Both the position numbers and the translations under genes were made by a program. Of a DNA stretch of 64,000 nt, positions 1 through 13,339 are shown in pieces. Each line of letters starts with the position of its first letter. Positions within the stretch are counted from its first letter, which is position 1. The notes beneath the pieces are model-generated. The model searched no databases, was not told where the DNA came from, and saw nothing but the letters and a program-made list of their open reading frames with translations. The stretch is taken from the NCBI GenBank assembly GCA_030549175.1, contig JAUKUA010000001.1, positions 4,278,001-4,342,000 of the forward strand, given 5' to 3'. This DNA comes from Lasiosphaeris hirsuta. Lineage: Eukaryota; Ascomycota; Sordariomycetes; Sordariales; Lasiosphaeriaceae.

Positions 1-3000
1 TCTACCATCCCAAGCTGAAGACGACTTGTATATACAGTACATGCATTCACCGCCAAGTTGCATAAACTACAACTCGGGCTTTGGTGCCGCGTCGAGCGGT
101 CGGCTTCCGGCGACCTCAAAAGGGTGGAACGCACAGCAACAGCCAGTCAACAGAGGGCAACGGGAATAAAGAAGAAAACAGCGACGGGGGTACAACAGCC
201 TTGTCCCCACAGGTTTACAAGTTTCCCCTGGTCGCCAAGAGCCAAAGCCAATGGCGGCACATCAGACGGGGCCATGTCCCTGACGCCTGACGCCCCCCAT
301 CGGCTGCTTGCAGCCCCTCCCCCCAATCTTTCACCAAGCCAACTTCCAGCCAAGCGGATTGAAATCTCGCACTCTTGCACATTGGCCTCTGTGGGAACCT
401 CGATTCCCGCGATAATCTCGAGTTTCAGCCTTGAGAGGCTCCTCTCCCGGTGGCTACGTATTTGCGAGCGTCGTCAGCCTCAAGGGACACGAAATCCAAC
501 CCACGCAAACCACTGCGGTCGAACACAAATCACTAAGCAATCAAGAGTCACGACATGCCAAGAACAGGACAGACGACTCCCAGGAGTTTTGTCACCATTG
601 CACTTTGCCCGTCTGAGCTACCGAGCAAGAAACCCTTTTCCGCTACATCCTCGACCAAACAGGTGACGGGGACGCTCTGGGAGCTCCTCCCACCTAGCCC
701 AACATGGCTCACTGCGCGCTCCCCTGCACCGATGGCGTAGTCGTCTTGAGGCTTGCATTCGAGGAAGATCATCACTGCCTGTCGACCCTGCCCTCCATTG
801 GTCCTTTCTCTCTAGTGCTCTCTCTTGGAGCCCCTCTCGATGCAGGCTCAACCACGCAAAAGTAAGCTTCTCACAAACTGACCGCATATCTTGCTTACAG
901 TTTCCCAGGAACTAAGCTACCGCAGTATGGAGCATCCCATTCTGTGTAGGAATGCTCATTATCCACTTTTGAGCCCCATTAGCGATTTTCGGACGAATTC
1001 GCTTTGTGCCCCTAAATCATTACCCGAACCATTTGACCGAGGATGATTTTGATATGGCTTGTCGACTTTTCCACCCTCAACACCCCCACCGTCCAGCTTG
1101 TGCACTGAACAGCAATGTCTCATGCCTTGATCCCAATTGGGACGCTCGAAACAAATATGTCAAGGGTCCCCAGTCAGGTCGCCGACGTTGAACATCTTAT
1201 ATCCGTCATCGGCCTTTTAACCAATGCGAAAGCGCCCCAGTAACCCCCGGACGGCCAACGTTGTTGAGACGGAACCCTTCATGATTATACACCACGTTCA
1301 CAAGCAGTCAAGAACAAGCAAACAACCTTAATTACGCCGAAAACGCGCATGCAGTTGCGGCCCCATTCGGCCATATCGATTTGTGTGGGCGTGACCCTGT
1401 CCTTGCAGTTTGCAGTCTGGCAGATTCTGCACAGTTCAGGTTGTCTCGGAATTCGCCTTGATCCATGGCTCCTCGATTTGGGAGAAGGAGGCTCCCTTTC
1501 TGGGAGAATGACAGAGCCAACGTAGGCGGCCGGGGCATCTTTGCTCACATGACCGCCAATAAGTGTGCCGGGGCGGTTCACTGCCTCATATACTGCATTG
1601 CGAAGCCGTCAAGTACGAAAGTTATCGGTTTCGATCGCCTCACCCCAACACCGAGTGGAAAGGAGTTAGGTCCTGATAGGGTTTCTAAGCAAGTCACGAG
1701 GTACTGTTCCCAAATCCTGGGGTTATCTCTGTGCTTTGAGATTCCCGAGATGACCGGCCTTAACGATCACGCCAAATGGTGGGTTAGCGGGAAAGCCCCC
1801 CGTCCTTGAAGTGGGCAGCGTCGCATTTCCTGTGCGCAATCTGATGAAGATTCAAACCGCCAGCGCACGGGAAGATCTCTGCCAGAAGGGAAGCATAACG
1901 ATGTCGTCTGCCCGTCTTGACTCCACGGGCGATACAACGCTGCCGCAGCCTCAGAGAAAACCAGAGCACGCGGGCCTAAGGACCCAGGTTTGAACAATGT
2001 CGGCAGACCCAAACGCCGGACTGACACGAGAAATTCATCAAAACGTACTGGGGCAAGAGATTGAAAGGAGCACGCGGCGGAGGAACTGGCGAGCTGTTGC
2101 TGACAGGAGAGGCACTTGGACCAGGATCGGCAAGCAGGGGCGTGTTACAGACTTGACCAGGCCCCCCTAAACGGACAAGCCTTGCGCGCCCACAATGCAC
2201 CCCAAAGCCCACCCACCTGAGCCGCTGTCTGTTCGCCGTCCTTTCCCCTAGACTACGAGACTACAAGACTGCGGGACTAGCTAGCAGCCTCGCGCGCTTG
2301 GCGACGCCTTCAGCTCCCCCAACCCTCGCGCAGGACAACTCCCACGCCCGTGGTCGTGTCCGTTAAATTAGAGCGAGGAAGAGCCGTTCTTCGCGCCTCC
2401 GCGGGGCCAAGCACACGTTATCGCGATGTCACGACATCGCTGCCGCTGCCGCCGGTGCGGCACTTGGTTCACATCATCATGGGACCTAGAGTATGGGGTC
2501 GTCCTTGGTTGTCCCCGAGGACGCCGACCTCTAACATGCTTGGCATTCGACTAGGACAATCTTGACGACGTGAGAGACCCTGGTGTGGTGACTGTCTTCA
2601 TTGCCTGGAAATACCTACTTTGTTGATCAAGATCAGGCACGCACGCGATGGCGTTAGCAATTGAAAATGAGCAGCACTCATGTTCAATGCTCGCATCACA
2701 AAACATTGCAAAAGGCGAGCTTGCCCGATGCCAAACACGAGCCCGGGAGTGCTAAACCTGACCCTCACGGCATCTGTCGGCACTGAGATTGAAACGGCGT
2801 CGCAGGAGGCCCGCCGCAGCCCCCAATGCCGTGCATCACCAGCGGCAAGATTTTGGCTTTTTTGAGAAATGATTGACGCCACATCCCAAGGCGAGTGGCG
2901 CCTTTAACCAGCACCCTCAGAATTACAACGCTTGGAAAAAGGCAATGGCCAACGGAATCCACGGCGCTTTTTCTGGGTACAAAAGAAGAGCAGCAGTTGG

Positions 3001-4408
3001 CGACAGTTCAGGCGTATGGTCTATATCGACCGAATACCGAGCACACTCCGCGTACGGGATCACGCAGACAAAGGTAGTGCCGTTCGGCCCTGACAACGCG
3101 GGTGGTCTCTTGATGAGCCCAATGTTGCGCGTAGTTGGTGTCCTCGTTACGTGGCCCCCGTATCACGGCAGCCGAGCCACCCTCAGTCTCTTGTCCGTCT
3201 TGGCAGGCCTCGAGGGCCGGGAGTCCGACGCGGCGAAAGAATTTCACTATGTACGGCACCGCCCGCACGGAATGCACAGGCCCAGTGTAACCTGTTTTCG
3301 CGGGGGTCGCACAAGAGGGAGGGGGTTCCCCTCCGGCGCTTGAGGTCCTCCGGTGCCGCGTTTGGCTGCTGCCGGGGGTCACACTGAGGCTTGTCCGTAA
3401 CCTCGTAATCCGTAATCGGTACACTGGATTTGAGCAATGCGGTCGAGTAAGCAGCCGATGCCTATTAGCCGGCGGGCAAGTGCCACTGGCAGACTGGCTC
3501 ACTCTTACTAGTGCAGTACATCACAAGCCTCGTCCACGTCATAAGCGCGACTTGCACAAAGGAAGGGGAGGGAGCAGGGTATTTGCCGTTGGCCCAACTC
3601 GGGCCCCTTGGCGCGCTGAGCGGCCAACGGAATCTGCCGCCCAAATGCCAAGTCTTTCCGGTAACCCCTCCCCCTGGCCGACCCCTTTTCAGCGAGGCAG
3701 ACCGCGGACCGAACGCCTCAGCAACGCCCACTCGACGCGTCGCACCCAGCCCGATCGAATTCGGCCCTTTCGTCTGGGCGGCCACAGCACAGGTCCAATG
3801 ATGGCAAGCTCATACACTAGGTAAACGTCTTTGCATCGCTTTGGGGCACTTGCAGGACAGAACTGTCTGCTTTGTTGTTAGCAACTCGCTGCACGAGTTC
3901 GGACTACGGCCAACTTTGCAACAACCCGCACAAGGAAAGCTATCTATCAAAGTTCGCTCTATCGCTCCATCAAGTCATTGTGCTCCACTGCTGTGTTCGA
4001 GGCACGCGCACTCGCCATCATCCCTTGTCGTCGTGGCTTGGGCCTCACCGGCTCGACTCTCCGTTTATCTTCCCCATCTGGCCGAAACTCGGCATTCAAC
4101 TGCGGCACCAACAAGAGATGCCGTCGCATCATGATCGACACGCCGTGCGTCTGTCAGATCTGTCGTGCAGATGGTTTCGCGCGTCCAGGATCTCGCGCTT
4201 CCTCAGCGCCATTTTCCTCCCCTTGTATCTTGTATCGCGTACGGATACTTTCTTTTACTCTGCTTTTGCTCTTCACGACTGCTCCATCTGCCCGTGGCTC
4301 CTCAAGGAAAAGGATTTTACTACACGTACCGAGTACGATACACTCCTCCAGGGCCAAGCATAGTCCCTCCTCAGACATGGGTTTCGAGCTCTACAAACGG
4401 CCCGAGTA

Positions 4409-4456
4409 GGAGAGACATACTGCATCTTGGGAGGAGAGACATGCTGCATCTTGGGA
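4409..4456. repeat. Two-copy 24-bp tandem repeat
   Basis: Two adjacent 24-bp units (4409-4432 and 4433-4456), each beginning GGAGAGACAT and ending CATCTTGGGA, differ at a single base (A/G at position 11). The near identity indicates a recent local duplication. It lies in non-coding sequence. Confidence 0.9.
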
Positions 4457-5674
4457 AAAGGAGGACCGCCATTTTCTTCTTCTCCCGTATGTCTTGCTTC
4501 CACCCTTGCACCGCCCTACCGGCTCTTGTTGCTGTTTTGCTCTAGCTGCTACTGTACTCACGCAGCGACTCACTTCTGCACGTGGAAAATCTGCTGCGCG
4601 CTGATATCTCCTCCTATGATCTCTATAGAGTGCCATCAGGACGGAAAATGCAGGAGGATGGATGTAAACATGTTGGTTCACTTCCCCGTAGTGTATGTAT
4701 GGATATCTTGCGAGCTTTCCTGAGCTGTCCTTCGCCAGCGTAGGGTACAGGTGCCATCCCCAAGACTTGTGGGGGTGGGGTGTATGCTGTCGATCAGCCA
4801 AATGGCGGCGCCGCGTTTCTCAGGGGTTCTGTTCCTAGCAGTCCGCCCGATTCAGGAACACCCCTTGCACGCGCTTCCCAACCTCACATTCTACCCAAGC
4901 TGCTGACCCAGCCCCTACGGTAACCCGGTCAGTTCTGCCATCGCTTTGCTCTTCAGATTTAGTATATTCATGGACGATCATCGGCCGCTTGGCGCACAGA
5001 TGCAAATTACCGAAATCCACGTGTAGGCAATGTCTGCTTCGAGGCAGTATATCTTTCACATTGGTCTTGCTCGTTGTAGTTATATCGGGAAGGAGTATAC
5101 TGATACGCCTACAATACATTCATTATCAACGCTTGTCCAGGAAAGTCCGAGTATATAGGTTACCCTAGCCACGGTCAGCTCACCAAGACCAAACAAGGAA
5201 TAAGAGTTCAAGTATAGCAGCATACACGCCATAGCCCGGAAAGATTGTGCTACGATCTCACACTCCCATGAAGGTGAAGTAGGGTTGTATCGCTCTACTG
5301 CTATGTTAGCACTTCGAAGACCTCTCTCCCTGGTGAAGAGGAGAAACTCTACACCTGATAGTCGTAACCATCGAATCAGCAGTAGCAGCCTAAATCTTCC
5401 TGTCAACGCACCCTCATGGATAGTATCGAATCACACGGCCGCATGGCGTTTGCACTTCAGGACACGGACACGTCAGACAGTCACCTGGCTCTACCTGGCG
5501 TTCAGTGCTGTTTGTTCTCGGCGCGACGAGAAAGGAAGGTCCTTAAAAGTTCACGAGCACTCGCGTCGCCCGAGCCACACTCTGCTTCCCCACCATCTTG
5601 AGATATCACGCACCATGCCTGAGCATCGACAAGGCGGGGACTAGCGGTGTGGGTGGGAAGGGGTTCGCACGTTC

Positions 5675-5732
5675 TCATCCCTCTCAACCCTCTCGTCCCT
5701 CTCATCCCCCTCATCCCTCTCATCCCCCTCAG
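5675..5732. repeat. Pyrimidine-rich minisatellite (CTCATCCCT-like units)
   Basis: About six imperfect 8-9 bp units of the type CTCATCCCT / CTCATCCCC in tandem. The minus strand reads as a Asp-Glu-Arg repeat only because of the unit composition; no gene surrounds it. A G15 run follows at 5775-5789. Confidence 0.8.
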
Positions 5733-8285
5733 CTACCACCCGTCGTCCTGTCTGGTATGATGGGTGTCCCCTCAGGGGGGGGGGGGGGGAAGGCGCAGAG
5801 CAAGGGCGGGAGGGCAGAATGATCCGATTATGAGACCAACGCACAGGTTCTAGCCCGGCCCATAGCCGGCTACAGTCGCGTAATTTGTCATTCCCCTCCT
5901 CTACTGTCAAGCGTATGAGGGGGTTGGGGGTTGTAGGTCACCCGTTTCGGCCATCACAGATACGCTCCCTGCCGCTTTGGTCCGCATGATGAGGGCTTTT
6001 CCATCTCTTTCAAGCCTGGCTCACAATATATCAGCATGATTACATACATTTACATCCAGACATACACACTCGCATCCCCTACGACTTTTCTCTGTCTTGT
6101 GAGGACATTCCGATTTGCTTTTTTCTTGTCCTCTTATCCTTATTCCCTGACTGACGGCAGAAGAGCTTTTCATTTTCACAGCATGACGCAAAAAGAAAGC
6201 CAAGCCCGAGAGGTCCAAGTTCTTGCAGTGCTGGCGTGTGTATCTCCCCCAGACAACCTGGCCACCCAGCCGGACGCTGTGGTCCCCCCCCCCCTCTGCT
6301 CGAGGCCTCCTCTCCTATCTCCTTGCCCAACTTCTAAAAGTTTCTCTTGCTTTTTGCGCTCTTGGCACGCTGTCATCTGTATGCCTACATGCCATGCTGT
6401 AAGGCTCTGTTCGACGGGGCACAATGGAGACGGTTTCCGTGTGACCACATCGACTCCCGACGCTACTGTAGGTGCAGACCGCTGGGCACACTTGGGATGT
6501 GTTAGCCGGGCACGATCTCGACTATTTTGCCACCTAGCCGCCGATAGCCCGTGCCGTATCCACCGCGCGCAGCAACTTGTCGGCGCTTTCGGGTCAGGTC
6601 TTTGCTACCACCGACGCCCACAATGATGTTGTCTCTGCTGCTGTGGCAGAGGTGCAGTGTTGTGCAGGGCGTAGTACATACACTACAGTACGGCGTTGCT
6701 GTCCCCCATTCACCTCACATACATACCCTTTGTCCTTAGGCAGTCGTGTTTGACCTCCTTTCTCGCTTTCCCCGACCCCGGTCTGTTTCTTGGTGCACAC
6801 TGTCTAGAGCCTTCGAGTCTATATTGGTGGGGGGGGGCAAAATGGCAATCCTTTGCCGCCGTCACCATAGACTATGCCTCGCTAGCTATGGACCACACTT
6901 CGCCGTGTGAACACGTACCCATCGGCCAGTCTGTTCATGGCCTTGCAGGTTTCAGCTGCCCCCCCTGCCACCTCTTGTCCTTCGTCCTTCCCACTTGGGA
7001 AGACGGGAGAAAGATAGGGCAAAAGGGCAGCAAGGGTTGTCCGGTTGGGTTAAGTTTGTTGCTTGCTTGTCTAGCGCCGCACAGCATTCGTCGACCCCGG
7101 CCGGCCGGCCAGTCACCATCGTTGTATACCACTTACAAGGTCTAGGACTGCGGGAGCGCAAAACTAATGGTCACCAGTGGGCTAAGTATGAGACATGGCA
7201 TGCGGAAAGACGGAGGGTAAAGATAAATATGGCGTAAGGCTTTTGGGTTTTGGCGAATTGGGGTGGAAAGGGGCAATGGGTGCTTCGGGTTGGTCGGCTT
7301 TGATGAATGCTGTTGTCTTAGCTCATTGCAATATCTCGTCGGCCGGGCTCACGGGGGGTGCTGTGATTGGATCACTGCGGTGATACAGAGGTGGGGAACG
7401 GTGGAAAGGGGTTGTAAACAAAGTAGCTGTTGAAGCAGTGCACTTCTTTAGTTGTACAGCTGTCTCGCTTTGGGAGACGCTTGCCTTGGGCAGGGTGTTC
7501 TTAGGTTGTTGGTTATAATACCAGATTTCGCATTGCTACTGTATCAGGGAGAGAGGTACTCATTGTCCATCTGCCCTCCAGAACCCCGTCAGGAGAGACC
7601 GAACGATGGCATGTAGAGCTCCCATGACACGTACCAAATAGCCAACCTTGGAGACGATGAAGATAAATTGGACATAGAAGGCACCGCCGAGCTGAGTTGT
7701 TGCCGAACGCTGTCTCCTTCCGGGTTACAAAAGCCTGAAGCGAGAAGTGTAGTAACATCATTGTCGAGTTAATCAGGATAGCAAAGACCCATATACCAAG
7801 GTGTGATACCGCCAACTGCCACACTATCCAGTTGTCTTAAATACGGGTGGAAAAAGTATGGCGAAAAGTAAAAGACAGAGGTTCTTGCTTGCTAGAACTT
7901 TCCAATGATCTTTTATCTTAAACCATTCGAGAGAAACACGGAAAGTTTAGCAAGTATCATATTGTAATAAAGACTGTGTCTATTGTAGCTAGCAGGCTGG
8001 TATTTTAGAGGCAATTCGCATAAGTAAACGAAGCACTTAAATTAACCCAAGAATCCCTTAAGCCAAGGTATAAAATACCTCACTTCGTCGTTATATGGCA
8101 CAGTCGATTGCTATATAGAAGCTTGCATTCTAGCTACGAGGTCCTATGAATAGGGCTTAGTTCTCGTATCGAAACAAACGGGCTTAAATCGTAAACACAA
8201 AGGCTCAACTAGCAACTAAAATGGGAGCAAAGTCCACAGTTTCCAGATCCACAAAATCCACCCATGTCCCCCAGACAAAAAGAAT

Positions 8286-8386
8286 CGTCACCTACAGGAT
8301 TCGAACCTGTGCTCTCGAAAGAACTGCCTGACTACTACCGGAGTATGGATAGCAGGGCAGCGCGTTAACCACTCCGCCAAAGTGAC
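8286..8386 (-). tRNA. tRNA-Ser (anticodon GCU) with 20-nt intron
   Basis: The minus strand folds into a complete class II tRNA. The acceptor 5' strand GTCACTT pairs with AGGTGAC, the D-stem is GCG/CGC, the anticodon stem is CTGCC/GGCAG, there is a long variable arm, and the T-arm is ACAGG-TTCGAAT-CCTGT; the discriminator base is G as in eukaryotic tRNA-Ser. The anticodon GCU (decodes AGC/AGU) is followed by A37 and then a 20-nt intron (8330-8349 on the plus strand) at the canonical position 37/38. Mature length is 81 nt without CCA. The gene stands alone, next to an AT-rich patch. Confidence 0.95.
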
Positions 8387-9205
8387 TGATCGGTTGTGCT
8401 TCAGATGCTGGTGAACGCTCGGTCTCCACACTATCACAAGCCGAGCCGAACCGAGTAGCCTGCTCGGGGTGTGTTAAGCTCCAGCCCCTGCTTAGCTCTG
8501 AATATAAAAAGAGAACTGTCTCACCAACTGCGATGGTTGGAAGGTCTTTTGAAATGACGGAGAGGCTCTTTTCGACATAAGAGAGACTTTGAAGTGTTGA
8601 AAGGGGTCTATTCTTGACGACGAAGTTAAGGCATGTCAACAATAGTCTCATTCACCAATGCGCAAATCAGCATCGGACCATACAAGGAAATGTGGGCTAC
8701 TTTGGTCTTCTAGGGTTTGTCATATCACTGACTCGGGGTAGCTCAAGGTAGAAACAGCAACTTTGCATGTCCAGACGACCAGGCAAGTTTTCAACCCACC
8801 AAGTTTGACCATATGCCTAGATTCTTTACTATCTGTATCACCCTCAAATGGCTAGCTAAAACGATTAACATGTCCAAAAGACCAAATCAAACGCCTTGAT
8901 TATGCACCATTGGGTACAAGGGGTAACTACCTGAACGGAAAGACACGATATACATCCCAACGCAACACTCGACAGAGACCAACCCATTCATGATAAACCC
9001 GTCCCTTGTAGCTACCCCATCCCACTCTCTCCCTCTCTTGCCTCAGATGTCAGTGAGACGTGGCCCCATTCAGCCAATATCACTGCAAACTGCCTCGCTT
9101 CCACTCCACCGCCCTATATCATAACCTTCTATCTTATCAGCAGGACGGAATTTCGCCCCCTCCAACCCCATCCTTGATTGACCGCCAACTTCTTATTGAA
9201 TCCCT
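8387..9205. other. Intergenic, 3' side of SF3B1
   Basis: No gene seen. The right half is presumably the 3' untranslated region of the minus-strand SF3B1 gene; the left half flanks the tRNA-Ser gene and would hold its upstream region. Confidence 0.6.
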
Positions 9206-12200
9206 CTAAAACACGATAGCAAGCTCTCCCCTATCGATCCCCTCCTCTGTCAAGTTGGGATAATATGGCACCATTGCGTCCGCTCCCTGCACGTATGCAT
9301 CATTGTATAGCCTCCAGTACGGCGTACGCACCTTGCGTGCCGGATGGAATAGGCCCGCCCAGACATAATTGAGAACCAGTCCCGGCCCAACGGCCATGCG
9401 GATGGCCTCAATGGCCTCGACAATCCTGTCGATGACGTGTGGGCTTGTCTCAAACAGGTTGGGATAGAGTAGGTTGAGCAAATGTACCATGGCGTCCTCG
9501 CACCCGAGCCCAACCACGCCGAGGGCAATATGCTTTACTACGCTCGCCGCTGTCTGCCGATGTACCTGATCGCGGTCGATCAGGGCGTCCTCAAGCAACG
9601 GAGTGACGGCGTAGACATAGTCCTTGGCCATCTCGCCAATGTACTCGAATAAGAACGAGAGAGACTTGAGCACACCGTTCTGCACATTGAGTTCTGGAAC
9701 GCGGTACTCGTTCATCAGCGCTGGCAGCACCGTGAAGGGCGCGCAGGTCTCGGCCACAATACCGATGGCGACGGCTGTGTTGACGCGTGACTGGCGCTCC
9801 TGAACCCTCAAGTTGTTGAGCAGCGTGGCGAGAACATCCTGCGGACCAATTGCCTTGGCGATGAAGCCGAATGTGTTATTGGCCGCTCGCCGGATGCCCT
9901 TTTTATGAGCTTTGAGCATGTCCAGGAGCTCGAAACAGATGCGCATCCATTCGCGTGCGTTTACGCTCTCTGGGCCACGATCGGCGATACGGCCTACGAG
10001 ATCAATCGTGTTCTCTTGCACCTTTTCGTGTCGATTGCGGAGAATGGGAGTCAGCCGGGGAAGGAGGTCTTTGATGGGCGGCTGCATCTGGCTGATGCCT
10101 ACTACCGTGACGATGGAGCGGAGGGCACCGAGGATAGAGCCAAGGACCTCAGGGTATTCTTCACCGAGATACTCGTACAGAACGATGCCAAGCTTGCCCA
10201 TGAGAGCATCTTCGCCGCACTGCTTCATGACCATAGCAATTCTGGAGACTAGGTCGGCGGCTTGCTGTCGTACTGTAGCTGATTTGTTGTTGAGACGCCA
10301 GAGGATAGTGCTGACAATCTGAGGGAGATACGGCTTGCATCGAGTACCTAGGGCATTCACTACAGAACCAAAGCCGTTGAGCATGACGATATCCTCAACA
10401 CTCTGCTCCTGGAACGAATGCAGAATGCCGTCAATCAGCCGCTCCTCTAGACGCTCGCCAATATCAGCAGCGCCGAGGGAAGCCACCATCTTTTCCACGG
10501 TCTCCACAGTCATCTTGCGGTATGCCTCGCTCTCATCCTTGAGATTGACCACGATTCTCTCAAGGATCTCGCTGACGCCAACCTTTTGGCCGATATCGAC
10601 TGTAGTTTCAACCACTTGCCGATAATTGCGCTTATCGAGGGCCATGCGGCGCACCCAGAAGCTCTTGAAAAACTCATCCAGGACATGCTCCTTCAGATAG
10701 CCTGCCGTCACTCCGTCTGTGGCGGCACACTGTGAAATGACCTTCAACACTACTTTCTTCATCTCCTCGTCAGGCGAGGAGAACTCGCGCAGGAGAATTT
10801 CCATGATCTGGCTCGTGTAATAATTCGCATAATCCTCATCCATGAGGGGGATGATGTAACCCACGGCCTTGAGAAAGCCAGCCAAGCCCTTGCCCCTCTG
10901 CTTACGCGCGCCAGTCCACAACGGGTTGAGAATGTCGTCGAAACTCTCGATACCGTATGGGTTCGATGCTTCGGCCAGGGCAGCGATTGCCAAACTGGTG
11001 ACCGTCCGCACCTTGGTCTGCTCATCATTCAGGTTGGGCCCGATGCAATCAACGAGGCGCTTGAGGTGAGGTAGGACTGCGCAGCCCATCAGGATGGGAA
11101 TCTGCTGGACAATCTTGACACCGGTATGGCGAGCTTGCCATGATTTCTTGCTTCGGCAGACTGCTTGGAGGAAGGGTAGGAGGGCTGGAATTCCCAGCGC
11201 AGAGGCGACAACGGCAAAGGCTCGGGCGGTGGTGTTTCTGACGTATTCGTCCACATGGTCGATATCCGGCCTCATAACGCTGATCATAGTTGCAAGACCT
11301 GCAGCCTTACTCAAATTGGAGATGATTTCTCGGCCCTCTACTCGTGCGTAGTAGTCTTGGTCAATAAGGAGAGGCTCGATAACGACAAGGATCTTGTGAA
11401 CATAGGGGCGAACCATGTCATCGAGCTTGTAAAGGATCCGGTCAATGACCTTGACGAGCAGATGGCGTTCTTGGTCCTCTAAAGTTTTTTCCATGAGGAG
11501 AGGGAGGATTTGGTTGAAGAGGGGGCCGGCGCCAAAATTCCGGGCGTTGTCCGTGAGTTGTCTGAGTGCAGTCTTTCTCATAGGAGGGGTACCATTTTTG
11601 ACTTTCAATAGCAACCGCATGATCTTCCTCTCCTTAAGTTCCTCGACACTCAGGCTGTCTTCGTCAGACCCATCTGTTAGCTTGCCGAAGTATGCCATAT
11701 CCTCGGGCTTAAAGAATTGCAAATCACCGACCCCGGGGATCTCCTTTGGTATCTGTTGACCACTTAGCCGGCTGCTCTCGGGGTCTTGCATCATAAAACC
11801 CGTGGCCGGTGTCGGCGGTTGCATCAGCTTGTGTGCTGGTGCTCGCACAGGGGCATACCCGGGCGGAAACTCGAGAACCTTGTAGCCCTCATCGGGGCCG
11901 GGGAGCATGGCATCAAGTTCTTCGTCACTGATGGGGGTGTACCGGCTAGCGGCGTCGGTGCCGAATGTCGGAGGAAGAACGGCGCCTTGTGTGGGGTGCA
12001 TAGGGGTAGCTAGGCCGATATTACCCACGGGAGTAGCAGAGGGAGCCTGGTCCCAGCGGGAAGACTTCTTCTTGCTCTCCGCACCGAGACCCGGAACCGA
12101 AGGTGCTTGGTCCCACCGGGACTTCTTCTTTGGCTCCTCCTCGGCCGGCGCGGTCCCGTCTGTGGCGGTCAAAGCGACATCCCACCTCTTTTTGCGCTTG

Positions 12201-12856
12201 CGACCAGCGGCCGCCTCCGTGGGGCCTGCATCCCCATTCTCCTTATCGCCGGCGTCTTTCAGGGTCGGCTTGTGGTCTTCATCGGGGCCTTCGGCCTTCT
12301 TCTGTTCGATGGCGCGGAGCACACGTTCCTCTTCCCGTTCAATCTCGCGGCGTTCCATGATTACGCGGTAGCTCTCTCCACCCTCAGTAGCGCCTGCCTG
12401 GCGGTTAGCAGCGAACGGGTCAGCTCGCGTGGGAGTCAGGACGCGGTCAAAGCGACGCTTTTGGTAGTCGGTCTCTCTGTCGGTGATGCGGTTGCTTTTC
12501 TCGCCGCGACCCGCCAGGACATCCTCCTCCTCTACGCCGCTTCCGCGGGCAAACTCATCGATCTGGGCGCGTGTAGCCGTGTACTGGCCCACCAGACGGC
12601 GGCCGGTGTCAGCGTCTTCCATCTCGTCATGGTCGTCGCCATCTGCGGTGGCTAGGGAGTCGTGGTAGCCGGCAAACTTGTCGCCATTTTCGCGCTCGTA
12701 CAGCTCAGTGTCCCAGACTTCGCCGAGCTTGGCCTTGGTGGAGGAGTCAGCACGCTGGTTGGCGAGATCGAAGGTCCGAGAACCTTTCTTAGCAGCGGCA
12801 GCGGCGTTGCGCTCAGCCTGAAGCTTCCTAATCTGCTCGAAATCCGCGTCCGACAT
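9206..12856 (-). CDS. SF3B1: Splicing factor 3B subunit 1 (SF3B1/Hsh155/Prp10)
   Basis: Single-exon 1216-residue protein, close to the usual family length (about 1200-1300). SF3B1 is the HEAT-repeat scaffold of the U2 snRNP SF3b complex that clamps the branch-point helix in the nucleus. The start at 12856 ([12 protein letters not shown]) matches the conserved family N-terminus. Residues 1-400 are charged and disordered and carry three U2AF-ligand (ULM) motifs: KKRWD (W225), KSRWD (W248) and SSRWD (W268). Residues ~400-1216 are the HEAT array, nearly collinear with the human protein; the motif NDEQTKVRT contains the lysine equivalent to the cancer hotspot K700, and [13 protein letters not shown], near the splicing-inhibitor pocket, is intact. 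It shares a 483-bp divergent promoter with the HECT-like gene. The lack of introns in 3.65 kb contrasts with its neighbours. Confidence 0.98.
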   Translation of the reverse strand: MSDADFEQIRKLQAERNAAAAAKKGSRTFDLANQRADSSTKAKLGEVWDTELYERENGDKFAGYHDSLATADGDDHDEMEDADTGRRLVGQYTATRAQIDEFARGSGVEEEDVLAGRGEKSNRITDRETDYQKRRFDRVLTPTRADPFAANRQAGATEGGESYRVIMERREIEREEERVLRAIEQKKAEGPDEDHKPTLKDAGDKENGDAGPTEAAAGRKRKKRWDVALTATDGTAPAEEEPKKKSRWDQAPSVPGLGAESKKKSSRWDQAPSATPVGNIGLATPMHPTQGAVLPPTFGTDAASRYTPISDEELDAMLPGPDEGYKVLEFPPGYAPVRAPAHKLMQPPTPATGFMMQDPESSRLSGQQIPKEIPGVGDLQFFKPEDMAYFGKLTDGSDEDSLSVEELKERKIMRLLLKVKNGTPPMRKTALRQLTDNARNFGAGPLFNQILPLLMEKTLEDQERHLLVKVIDRILYKLDDMVRPYVHKILVVIEPLLIDQDYYARVEGREIISNLSKAAGLATMISVMRPDIDHVDEYVRNTTARAFAVVASALGIPALLPFLQAVCRSKKSWQARHTGVKIVQQIPILMGCAVLPHLKRLVDCIGPNLNDEQTKVRTVTSLAIAALAEASNPYGIESFDDILNPLWTGARKQRGKGLAGFLKAVGYIIPLMDEDYANYYTSQIMEILLREFSSPDEEMKKVVLKVISQCAATDGVTAGYLKEHVLDEFFKSFWVRRMALDKRNYRQVVETTVDIGQKVGVSEILERIVVNLKDESEAYRKMTVETVEKMVASLGAADIGERLEERLIDGILHSFQEQSVEDIVMLNGFGSVVNALGTRCKPYLPQIVSTILWRLNNKSATVRQQAADLVSRIAMVMKQCGEDALMGKLGIVLYEYLGEEYPEVLGSILGALRSIVTVVGISQMQPPIKDLLPRLTPILRNRHEKVQENTIDLVGRIADRGPESVNAREWMRICFELLDMLKAHKKGIRRAANNTFGFIAKAIGPQDVLATLLNNLRVQERQSRVNTAVAIGIVAETCAPFTVLPALMNEYRVPELNVQNGVLKSLSFLFEYIGEMAKDYVYAVTPLLEDALIDRDQVHRQTAASVVKHIALGVVGLGCEDAMVHLLNLLYPNLFETSPHVIDRIVEAIEAIRMAVGPGLVLNYVWAGLFHPARKVRTPYWRLYNDAYVQGADAMVPYYPNLTEEGIDRGELAIVF

Positions 12857-13339
12857 GGTGATGACCGGGCTGCGTTGGGGTCATGACAGGTTGGTGCATC
12901 CAGAAGGGATGGAGATCGGCACTCGATGATGCAGGCGAGAGCTGGTGTAATGACGATATCGGGCACGCGGTGTTGATGGGGGAGGTGGGGTGGATTGGCG
13001 TGGGTGAGGTTTGAGTATGTTGATTGAAATGCGCGTCTGGAAATTTTGACGGAGCAGACGAGCGAGAACGTGCACCCCATCAAGGCTGCAACGCAAATAA
13101 TTATGGGTGGCGTTGGCGTCTAGATAAGCTCATTTCTTAGGTAAGCATGCCAGCTCTGTCGCCGCAAGTGGGTCCGTGCCCAAGTCTCTAGGTTTACCTT
13201 TCTGGCCGACGGACCGAGGACCACAGCAAAATCTCCAACAGAACATTAATCCGGGCGAGCAAAAACAGCCTGCACAGATTAGACGCGGAGACATGGAACC
13301 CATATCAAGAACAACTGTGTCCCCTTGAACTGGCAAGCC
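12857..13339. promoter_or_regulatory. Divergent promoter region SF3B1 / HECT-like gene
   Basis: This 483-bp gap separates two start codons facing away from each other, so it must contain both promoters and both 5' untranslated regions. No individual factor site is clear enough to call. Confidence 0.6.

Larger units (their letters stand above)
1..8285. other. Gene-free region, left end of window
   Basis: No protein gene can be supported in these 8.3 kb. Open frames up to about 200 codons exist on both strands, but they overlap one another in several frames, are rich in Arg/Ser/Pro/Cys as expected of random GC-rich DNA, show no recognisable domain and cannot be extended by plausible splicing. 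The stretch contains a 24-bp tandem duplication (4409-4456), a pyrimidine minisatellite (5675-5732), a G15 run (5775-5789) and, from about 7820, a visibly AT-richer patch leading to the tRNA-Ser gene. It could hold untranslated transcripts or degraded sequence; neither can be shown from sequence alone. Confidence 0.6.

Noticed and set aside
58..666. 202-codon open frame at the left end
   Set aside because: Overlaps several other frames, has no domain and a random-like composition rich in Arg, Ser, Pro and Thr.
9905..10322. Overlapping plus-strand frames inside SF3B1
   Set aside because: Both are antisense to invariant HEAT-repeat sequence and explained by it.
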